The position numbers were made by a program, and so were the translations under genes. Source: Candidatus Treponema excrementipullorum (GTDB lineage Bacteria > Spirochaetota > Spirochaetia > Treponematales > Treponemataceae). From it: 20,687 bases of DNA. How positions within the stretch are numbered: the stretch's first letter is position 1; every line of letters begins with the position of its first letter. The notes below the pieces were generated by a model, which was not told where the DNA came from, made no database searches, and saw only the letters and a program-made list of their open reading frames with translations. Location of the stretch: the NCBI GenBank assembly GCA_018883625.1, contig JAHLFV010000035.1, positions 1-20,687 of the forward strand, written 5' to 3'. Positions 15,518 through 20,687 of this stretch are shown piece by piece.

Positions 15518-15526
15518 TTAAGTATT

Positions 15527-15602
15527 CAGACAAAGGCGTCTGTACTATATCAATAGAGCGTTTTGGTGCGTAAATATTGGTGTGGTACAGACGCCTTTTT
15601 TT
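15527..15602 (+). promoter_or_regulatory. ANTAR-type antitermination leader of asnB
   Basis: Hairpin P1 at 15527-15542 (CAGAC, loop AAAGGC, GTCTG) is identical over 16 bases to P1 of the glutamate synthase leader. The terminator pairs GGCGTCTGTAC (15535-15545) with GTACAGACGCC (15585-15595) perfectly, followed by seven T. The terminator arm re-uses P1 bases. P2 is unclear: a weak stem around the loop AGCGTT (15557-15562, A1 and G4) has two G-U pairs and one mismatch. The same bases can instead extend the terminator through ATATCAATA (15547-15555) and TATTGGTGT (15575-15583). The T-run ends only two bases before the asnB ribosome site. Confidence 0.85.
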
Positions 15603-15615
15603 ATGAGGTGAAAAT

Positions 15616-17313
15616 ATGTGTGGTTTTGTAGGTGCTTTTGATTTAAAAACAGGCAGTGTACCTTTAGAAGAGCAGTTAAAAATGCAACTGCGGGGACAGG
15701 TATTGGAAATGTCACGAAAAATCCGTCACCGGGGACCGGACTGGTCAGGGGTGTATACAGGAGAACATGCAATACTCAGCCATGAACGGTTAGCTATTGT
15801 AGATCCTCTGTCAGGAAAACAGCCCCTTTTTTCAGAAGATGGTTCCGTAGTATTAGCAGTAAACGGTGAAATTTACAATCATCGGGAAATACGGGAACGA
15901 TATAGTCAATCATATACATTCAAAACCCAGTCAGACTGTGAAGTTTTGTTGCCACTGTACAAGGATATGGGTATACATTTTTTGGAAGAATTAAACGGTA
16001 TTTTTGCTTTTGCATTGTATGATGCAGAAAAAGATGTGTATGTAATTGCCCGGGATCATATGGGTATTATTCCCTTGTATCAGGGCTGGGATTCTCATGG
16101 TCGGTACTATGTTGCCAGTGAAATGAAGTCCTTGGAAGGAATATGTTGTACTGTGGAAGAATTTCCTCCGGGACACTATTACACAAAGGGGATGGAGACA
16201 CCTGCATTATGGTACAAGAGAAACTGGATGGACTATGAACAGGTTAAAGATCATGTTTCCGATATCAGTTTGTTGAAGGAATCTTTGGAACAAGCGGTAA
16301 AACGCCAACTCATGAGCGATGTTCCCTATGGTGTTTTACTTTCCGGAGGATTGGACTCTTCAATAATTGCAGCCATTGCAAAAAAGTTTGCCTCACAACG
16401 CATAGAAACAGAAGATACTCAAGCAGCTTGGTGGCCTCGGTTACATAGTTTTGCCATCGGGTTAGAAGGAGCTCCTGATTTAAAAGCAGCCAGAGTAGCA
16501 GCCGATTATATCGGAACTGTACATCATGAAGTACATTTTACTGTGCAAGAAGCACTGGATGCCTTGGAAGATGTTATCTATCATTTGGAAACTTACGATA
16601 TAACGACTGTTCGGGCATCTACCCCTATGTACCTTTTAGCCCGGGTGATAAAAAGTATGGGCATAAAAATGGTTCTATCTGGGGAGGGTTCTGATGAATT
16701 GTTCGGAGGGTATTTATATTTTCATAAAGCGCCTAATGCCCAGGAGTTTCATGAAGAAACTGTCCGTAAATTGAGCAAATTGCACTTATACGACTGTTTG
16801 AGAGCAAACAAAGCTTTGGCAGCGTGGGGTGTTGAAGGTAGAGTTCCCTTTTTGGATAAAGAATTTATGGATGTTGCCATGAACTTGAATCCTGCAGATA
16901 AAATGTGTCCCACAGGATCAGATCGACAGATAGAGAAATGGATCTTAAGAAAAGCTTTTGATGGGTATCTTCCCGATTCAATTTTGTGGCGACAAAAAGA
17001 GCAGTTTTCCGATGGAGTAGGTTACTCTTGGATTGATACGCTCAAACAAGTGGCTGAAACAACTGTTAGTGATTCTGAGTTTGAAGCACGAAGCAAACGG
17101 TTCCCTATCAATACGCCTTTGAATAAGGAAGAATATTTTTACCGATCCATTTTTACAAAGTTTTTTCCCTCTGATTCTGCGGCAAAAACCGTAGCTCACG
17201 AGGCATCTGTGGCATGCTCTACAGCTAAAGCTTTGGAGTGGGATGAATCCTTTAAAACCATGAATGAGCCGTCAGGTCGAGCTGTTCTAGGTATTCACCA
17301 ACAAGCTTATTAA
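15616..17313 (+). CDS. asnB: Asparagine synthase B (glutamine-hydrolysing)
   Basis: 565 residues, close to E. coli AsnB (554) and very similar throughout. It makes asparagine from aspartate, ATP and glutamine. The N-terminal class II amidotransferase domain has nucleophile Cys2 (MCGFVGAFD), plus RHRGPDWSG and AVNGEIYNH. The C-terminal synthase domain has the ATP pyrophosphatase loop SGGLDSS (243-249), VLSGEGSDELFGGYLYFHKA and GRVPFLDKEFMDVAMNLNP. The tail VACSTAKALEWDESF is also AsnB-like. GAGGTG precedes the ATG at 15616. It is controlled by its own promoter and the ANTAR leader, so it belongs to the same nitrogen regulon as the glutamate synthase operon. Its glutamine use links it directly to GS activity. 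All visible catalytic residues are intact. Confidence 0.97.
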   Translation: MCGFVGAFDLKTGSVPLEEQLKMQLRGQVLEMSRKIRHRGPDWSGVYTGEHAILSHERLAIVDPLSGKQPLFSEDGSVVLAVNGEIYNHREIRERYSQSYTFKTQSDCEVLLPLYKDMGIHFLEELNGIFAFALYDAEKDVYVIARDHMGIIPLYQGWDSHGRYYVASEMKSLEGICCTVEEFPPGHYYTKGMETPALWYKRNWMDYEQVKDHVSDISLLKESLEQAVKRQLMSDVPYGVLLSGGLDSSIIAAIAKKFASQRIETEDTQAAWWPRLHSFAIGLEGAPDLKAARVAADYIGTVHHEVHFTVQEALDALEDVIYHLETYDITTVRASTPMYLLARVIKSMGIKMVLSGEGSDELFGGYLYFHKAPNAQEFHEETVRKLSKLHLYDCLRANKALAAWGVEGRVPFLDKEFMDVAMNLNPADKMCPTGSDRQIEKWILRKAFDGYLPDSILWRQKEQFSDGVGYSWIDTLKQVAETTVSDSEFEARSKRFPINTPLNKEEYFYRSIFTKFFPSDSAAKTVAHEASVACSTAKALEWDESFKTMNEPSGRAVLGIHQQAY

Positions 17314-17339
17314 AAAAACGGCAAGATGTGTATTTCACG

Positions 17340-17388
17340 AGGAGGCGCAATGATATGTTTTTTATTCTTTGACAGCTCCGGTAGTTAA
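17340..17388 (+). other. Orphan ribosome site and start codon with a 12-codon frame
   Basis: AGGAGG (17340-17345) sits 4 bases before ATG 17350, an ideal translation start, but the frame ends after 12 codons at 17388. It lies 36 bases after asnB in the same direction. I read it as the surviving 5' end of a lost gene that once followed asnB; a functional micro-peptide is less likely because the frame overlaps another gene remnant on the opposite strand. Confidence 0.45.
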
Positions 17389-17445
17389 ACCGGCTATAAA
17401 GTAGCGTTGTAGAAACATGGTAGTTAGTACTTTGTTCTCCTTCAT
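17362..17445 (-). pseudogene. Remnant of a carbohydrate ABC transporter permease (MalG-type C-terminus)
   Basis: The minus-strand frame ends with FLQRYFIAGLTTGAVKE and a stop at 17362. This matches the conserved C-terminal end of MalG/LacG-type sugar permeases as I know it (FxxQRYFxxGLTxGAVKG). Only about the last 17 residues are recognisable. Upstream the frame stops resembling a permease and there is no room for the membrane spans, so it is a truncated leftover. It points to a lost sugar-uptake locus that was transcribed on the minus strand. Confidence 0.65.
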
Positions 17446-17499
17446 GATTATCTTATCGATAATAAGAGTTGCTTGTTAAGAAAGGCAAAAAACATAGGT

Positions 17500-18057
17500 A
17501 TGTTATTTATATTTGATATGGGCGGAGTGGTAGCAGAAGCCTGTTATATTGATTCCGTATTTAAGTTTTTAGGTATGTCGGAAGAAATCTTTTATAAGAT
17601 ATGTTCCTGTACCGGAGAAAATTTGTGGTCAGCCTTGGAAACAGGGCGAATGTCTTCTGTGGATTTCTGGAAAGAGTTTTCCCGCAGATGGAAACTGCTC
17701 AGTGAACAGACAAGGGGTAACAACGGAGACAAAATCGAAACTACAATGCCGGGGTCGGATAACATGGGGCTGACATGTTCTGTGCCACCGGTGAAAGAAT
17801 TGCCCCCGGATATCTTTCGTTTGTTTTTTCATCCCCGATTAAACGAAAAAACAGTGGCAATCATAGAGAAACTGAGGAAAAAACACCGAGTAGTCTGCGG
17901 TACCAATACCATAGACAGTCATTGGGAATGTCACATGGAGCGGGGAGATTACCGTTTTTTTGACCAAACTTACGCTTCTAATAAAATCTGTTTTATAGAA
18001 CAGCTTCACAAAAGAAGGATACATTGTTTAAGTGGATGTGGCTTACCATTACATTGA
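17500..18057 (+). pseudogene. HAD-family hydrolase, truncated at the C-terminus
   Basis: The ATG at 17500 gives MLFIFDMGGVVAE, the first HAD motif with nucleophile Asp6. The middle keeps the family blocks FHPRLNEKTVAIIEKLRKKH, VVCGTNTIDSHWECHMERGD and FDQTYASNKI. After ASNK the sequence should continue with the conserved Lys-Pro-Asp block and the acidic FIDD motif, about 50 residues. Instead it runs into an unrelated basic tail (EQLHKRRIHCLSGCGLPLH) and stops. That tail is the neighbouring membrane-protein gene read out of frame, so a deletion near 17985-18010 has probably removed the end. Without the acidic Mg-binding motif it should be inactive. A TTG at 17473 could add 9 residues. No good ribosome site for either start. 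Confidence 0.7.
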
Positions 18058-18191
18058 GCTTTGCATTTTATATTCCAGTTGTTTTGTGGTCTGGAACATA
18101 TCCTTTAGTGGGTATTTTGATGATTCCGAAAACCTGTGCTTATGTATGGACTGTAGCTATCGGTTTTAATGCAATGAAAAAAGAATGTTAA
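18024..18191 (+). CDS. Small two-span membrane protein, 55 aa, possibly lacking its original start
   Basis: A frame overlapping the end of the HAD remnant encodes KWMWLTITLSFAFYIPVVLW, then GILMIPKTCAYVWTVAIGF and ends with MKKEC. These are two hydrophobic helices with a short Gly/Pro link. The likely start is TTG 18024, because GAAGG ends 5 bases upstream; an internal ATG at 18036 would cut into the first helix. It may originally have begun further upstream, in the part deleted at the HAD junction. It ends 19 bases before the DUF2871 gene, so the two are probably co-transcribed and may act together. Family not recognised. Confidence 0.55.
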   Translation: MFKWMWLTITLSFAFYIPVVLWSGTYPLVGILMIPKTCAYVWTVAIGFNAMKKEC

Positions 18192-18210
18192 TGGTATAAC
18201 AGGAGGTTAT

Positions 18211-18612
18211 ATGAAAAAATATATCAATATTGCTTTTATTTACGGAATTTTGGGAATTTGTGGCGGTGTATTTTACCGTGAGTTTACCAAATTCATGGAT
18301 TTTGTGGACATGAGAACACAATTAGCTTTTTTGCATGTACACTTGTTTGTGTTTGGCATGATAATGTTCCTTCTTGTGGCAGTCTTTGAAAAGTTATTGA
18401 ACATAAGTGAATCAAAAAAAATGAAGTCATTTATGATTTTCTACAATTTGGGATTATGCTGGAGTGTTGCTGTTATGGCTGTACGGGGTGTTATGCAGGT
18501 TGTAGGTTTTGACGGCGGTGCCGCAGTTTCAGGTATTGCCGGTATCGGACACATTTTGATTACCGTGGGTCTGGTATTGTTTTTCCTGATTTTAAAAGAA
18601 AAAAGTAAATAA
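18211..18612 (+). CDS. DUF2871 family membrane protein
   Basis: 133 residues with four predicted membrane helices (about 7-24, 38-60, 74-92, 106-127). The N-terminal YGILGICGGVFYREFTKF and the LHVHLFVFGMIMFLLV segment match DUF2871 as I know it. Function is unknown. His42 and His44 in LHVH and His114 in GIGHIL lie at or in the helices, recalling the histidine pattern of small haem-binding relatives of cytochrome oxidase subunit I; haem binding is only a suggestion. AGGAGG lies 4 bases before the ATG. Followed by a terminator hairpin. Confidence 0.8.
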   Translation: MKKYINIAFIYGILGICGGVFYREFTKFMDFVDMRTQLAFLHVHLFVFGMIMFLLVAVFEKLLNISESKKMKSFMIFYNLGLCWSVAVMAVRGVMQVVGFDGGAAVSGIAGIGHILITVGLVLFFLILKEKSK

Positions 18613-18621
18613 TCGTTTTGT

Positions 18622-18683
18622 AAGCTGTGACAGAAGAACTATAAACCGGGTGGGAAAAGCTCTGTTTCTGTCACAGCTTTTCG
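18622..18683 (+). terminator. Intrinsic terminator after DUF2871
   Basis: AAGCTGTGACAGAA (18622-18635) pairs perfectly with TTCTGTCACAGCTT (18666-18679), followed by TTCGTATTTT. The stem is strong (14 bp), the 30-nt loop long and the T-run broken. Confidence 0.7.
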
Positions 18684-18710
18684 TATTTTAGGCTGACGGT
18701 ATAATAAGAT

Positions 18711-18768
18711 CTTTTTACTTTGGTAAAAAGTAAAAGACTGTTGCCTTATAAAAACTATGTGGTATTAT
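18711..18768 (+). promoter_or_regulatory. Predicted promoter of the cytidylate-kinase-like gene, with upstream inverted repeat
   Basis: TTGCCT (18741-18746) and TATTAT (18763-18768) are 16 bp apart. Just upstream, CTTTTTAC (18711-18718) and GTAAAAAG (18723-18730) form an 8-bp inverted repeat with a TTTG centre, a possible operator or minor hairpin. Confidence 0.45.
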
Positions 18769-18805
18769 AGAAGGAGAACGTTTTGTAATTAAGGAGGAAA
18801 ACTCT

Positions 18806-19408
18806 ATGAATAAAGTAATCACTATCAGTCGGGAATTCGGTAGCGGAGGACGGGAATTAGGCAGACGATTATCGGAATTGCTCCACATTGCCTATTATGA
18901 CCAAGAAATCCTTACGGAAATTGCCAAACGTACCGAGTTGGCAGAGAGCTATATCGAACAAGTAGTAGAACAAACGCCCATGATGTCCTTTCCCATCCAT
19001 GTAGGACGGAGCTTTTATCCCATGATGAATCCGGCTTTGGAGCTGACTCAAACAGTTATGGTGGAACAGCACAAAACTATCTACGAAATGGCAGAAAAAT
19101 CAGATTGTGTTATTGTAGGACGATGCGGAGACTACATTCTCCGGGACTTTAATCCCTTCCGCATTTTCGTGTATGCAGATTTGGAAAGCCGTATACAACG
19201 ATGTTTAGAGCGGCAGACAGAAACAGAACACTATACCTGGGAAGAGCTAAAACATAAAATCGTCTCTTTGGATAAAAACAGAAAAAAATACTATGAGTTT
19301 TATACCGGCAAAAAATGGGGCGACAAAATCAATTATGATTTATGTATAAACACCACCAATGTTTCTATCAAAGAAATTGCCGGCAGTTTCTCAAAGCTGT
19401 TTATGTAG
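18806..19408 (+). CDS. Cytidylate kinase-like family protein
   Basis: 200 residues, the normal size for this family of P-loop NMP-kinase-like proteins, distinct from the housekeeping cytidylate kinase Cmk. The N-terminus VITISREFGSGGRELGRRLS contains the degenerate phosphate loop SREFGSGG. The middle has YDQEIL, SDCVIVGRCGDYILRD and FRIFVYADLESRIQR, followed by a Lys/Arg-rich lid region (KIVSLDKNRKKYYEFYTG). Physiological substrate unknown. The start is supported by AAGGAGG and a spacer of 8 bases. Single gene with its own promoter, no functional link to neighbours visible. Confidence 0.88.
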   Translation: MNKVITISREFGSGGRELGRRLSELLHIAYYDQEILTEIAKRTELAESYIEQVVEQTPMMSFPIHVGRSFYPMMNPALELTQTVMVEQHKTIYEMAEKSDCVIVGRCGDYILRDFNPFRIFVYADLESRIQRCLERQTETEHYTWEELKHKIVSLDKNRKKYYEFYTGKKWGDKINYDLCINTTNVSIKEIAGSFSKLFM

Positions 19409-19417
19409 GTTTGTACA

Positions 19418-19458
19418 TCAAGTTTCCGGGACTTGTTCTGGTTTTGTCCCGGACTTGA
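19418..19458. terminator. Hairpin between convergent genes (weak terminator candidate)
   Basis: TCAAGT-TT-CCGGGAC (19418-19432) pairs with GTCCCGGACTTGA (19446-19458), 13 bp with a two-base bulge. Neither strand has a convincing T-run after it, so termination is uncertain. Confidence 0.45.
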
Positions 19459-19482
19459 GTACGGAATATTCTTTGAATAGAC

Positions 19483-19965
19483 TTACTCCAGTGTACTCAA
19501 AGAAAAAGTAACGGTAACGGTACCTTTCCCCAAGACAGATAACAGGTGCTCTCTTGTTGCTCCCGGTATTTTTCCCAGTTGTGTAAAGTTCCATGTATTG
19601 GTGTCATAGTAAATAGTGATGGAGTTGCCTTGATACAGTATAATATCTCCCGGACCGGTGGTGATTCGGGTATCGTTACGGGGCAGGGAGATGCCAAGGT
19701 TGCCGACTTTTTCAAAGTTTCCGTAGTCTTCCATAGTGACAGTGATATTACCTTTTTCCAACAGTGCTTTAAAGGCTTCTGCACTGGAGTTGTCGGCAAA
19801 CTCCGCCTGAAAAGTTTTGTCTCCGGCAGTTACATAAAAATATTCCTGATTCATTACAGTCTCCTGTGAGGGGTGTTCGATAGTGGCTCGGTTTCCGTTT
19901 TCGGCACAAGCACAAAAAGTCAGTAAAAACACATTACATATACATAAAAGCCAATTCTTATTCAT
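19483..19965 (-). CDS. Lipoprotein with a cyclophilin-like domain
   Basis: 160 residues. The N-terminus is a lipoprotein signal: MNKNW, hydrophobic core, then LLTFCAC with Cys20 as the probable lipid-bearing residue. The residue before the cysteine is Ala and -3 is Phe, a relaxed lipobox of the kind seen in spirochaetes. The mature part fits the cyclophilin-like domain often fused to flavodoxins or found alone in secreted proteins: TAGDKTFQAEFADNSSAEAF, PGDIILYQGNSITIYYDT, TQLGKIPG and GKGTVTVTFSL. Prolyl isomerase activity is not expected in this subfamily. It follows the DUF3737 gene by 10 bases on the minus strand with GGAGC as ribosome site, so the two are an operon. Confidence 0.85.
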   Translation of the reverse strand: MNKNWLLCICNVFLLTFCACAENGNRATIEHPSQETVMNQEYFYVTAGDKTFQAEFADNSSAEAFKALLEKGNITVTMEDYGNFEKVGNLGISLPRNDTRITTGPGDIILYQGNSITIYYDTNTWNFTQLGKIPGATREHLLSVLGKGTVTVTFSLSTLE

Positions 19966-19975
19966 ACCTTGCTCC

Positions 19976-20687
19976 TTAAAGTACTGTCACAGTACGAGTG
20001 CTGTTTTCACCACAAACAGGCTCGGTAAAACAAGATGTTTTAAAACTATTCGGTTTGTTATGGTGTCCTGTGCAGATAATTTCCGCAAGGGCATGTTCGT
20101 CGTCTCGAATAATTTCTCCCACTTCCGGTACAATGATTTTTCCTGAGTAGGGATTTTTTATACTGATTACCGGGCTTGTGATTTCTGCTTCTACATGACT
20201 TTTTTCAAAAGCCAAATCAGCTCCCTCCATTTTACAGTTTACCAGTTTAAGATCTTTGCAATAACAAAGAGGTTGGGTACCGATAATAGTACAATTTTCA
20301 AAAGTAACATCTTCGCAGTACCAAGCCAAGTATTCACCTTTTACAATACTGTTCCGTACTACAACATGTTTTGCATGCCAAAAGGCATCTTTTGTATCAA
20401 AACGGCAGTTTTCAAAAACAGCATTTTCAATATATTGGAAAGAATATTTTCCCTTAAAATCAACATCGGTAAAGTCCAGATTGCAGGAGCGCATCATAAA
20501 ATATTCGCTTTCTGCAGAACAATGTTCCATTTTAACAGTATCTACCGACCACCCGAATTCCGGGGAAATAATATGACAATTTTTTATTTCTACATTTTTG
20601 CATTCCCGCAGAGCCTTAATACCGTGCATGGTAGTATTTTCGATTTTGATATTCTTTGAATACCAAAGAGCTGCACGGCACAGTTCC
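19976..20687 (-). CDS. DUF3737 family protein, 5' end outside window
   Basis: The frame stays open past the right edge, so an ATG at 20629 is internal and only the C-terminal 236 residues are visible. The protein is a right-handed beta-helix of about 20-residue turns with the pattern N-V-x-(I/F)-x-N-C (CKNVEIKNCHI, CEDVTFENCTI, CKDLKLVNCKM), as in pectate-lyase-like folds. The wording of the repeats (DAFWHAKHVVVRNS, GEYLAWYCEDVTFENC, then LAFEKSHVEAEI) matches DUF3737. The catalytic function is unknown. First visible gene of an operon with the cyclophilin-like lipoprotein. Confidence 0.88.
   Translation of the reverse strand, partial: ELCRAALWYSKNIKIENTTMHGIKALRECKNVEIKNCHIISPEFGWSVDTVKMEHCSAESEYFMMRSCNLDFTDVDFKGKYSFQYIENAVFENCRFDTKDAFWHAKHVVVRNSIVKGEYLAWYCEDVTFENCTIIGTQPLCYCKDLKLVNCKMEGADLAFEKSHVEAEITSPVISIKNPYSGKIIVPEVGEIIRDDEHALAEIICTGHHNKPNSFKTSCFTEPVCGENSTRTVTVL

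Noticed and set aside
17453..17462. TTATCGATAA perfect palindrome before the HAD remnant as an operator
   Set aside because: A single 10-bp AT-rich palindrome in an eroded region next to no functional promoter is weak evidence.
20195..20659. Plus-strand frame of 154 residues at the right edge
   Set aside because: It is the complement of the DUF3737 beta-helix repeats, whose regular pattern explains the open frame.

Overview
The window is AT-rich chromosomal DNA from an anaerobic, motile bacterium. A chemoreceptor, an oxygen-sensitive class III ribonucleotide reductase, a bacteriohemerythrin and a lipoprotein with a relaxed lipobox fit a Treponema-like spirochaete. Several genes (the ANTAR-linked glutamine synthetase, DUF2871, DUF3737) are also common in Clostridia, so the genus assignment is an inference.

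Layout. (1) 2-1246: the C-terminal part of a methyl-accepting chemotaxis protein. (2) 1268-2897: a MATE exporter behind a leader with two tandem hairpins, each carrying an anti-Shine-Dalgarno. (3) 2928-4093: a bidirectional terminator whose loop holds a 56-bp IS3-like miniature element with a GTT target duplication, then an unknown secreted protein on the minus strand. (4) 4498-7336: nrdD and nrdG with two NrdR boxes over the promoter and an intrinsic terminator between the genes. (5) 7379-7888: bacteriohemerythrin. (6) 7944-17313: a nitrogen-assimilation island. (7) 17314-18191: an eroded zone with gene remnants. (8) 18211-20687: a DUF2871 membrane protein, a cytidylate-kinase-like protein, a cyclophilin-like lipoprotein and a partial DUF3737 protein.

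The nitrogen island is the core of the window. On the minus strand one operon encodes a glutamate synthase split into three proteins (amidotransferase, ferredoxin/FMN synthase, GXGXG domain), followed by a type III glutamine synthetase. On the plus strand lie a short type-I-like glutamine synthetase, a response regulator with a C-terminal ANTAR RNA-binding domain, and asnB. The glutamate synthase operon and asnB each begin with nearly the same leader: a hairpin with an AAAGGC hexaloop (A1/G4, the ANTAR target signature) starts at the predicted transcription start. Its bases GGCGTCTGTA are re-used as the 5' arm of a strong intrinsic terminator. I read these as antitermination switches operated by the ANTAR protein encoded between them, coupling glutamate, glutamine and asparagine synthesis.

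Two oddities suggest how the switch may sense nitrogen. The ANTAR protein lacks the acidic pair of a phosphorylatable receiver, and the neighbouring glutamine synthetase has lysine or histidine at positions that are normally catalytic Glu/Arg residues. A glutamine-synthetase-like sensor acting on the antiterminator is a testable hypothesis, not something the sequence proves.
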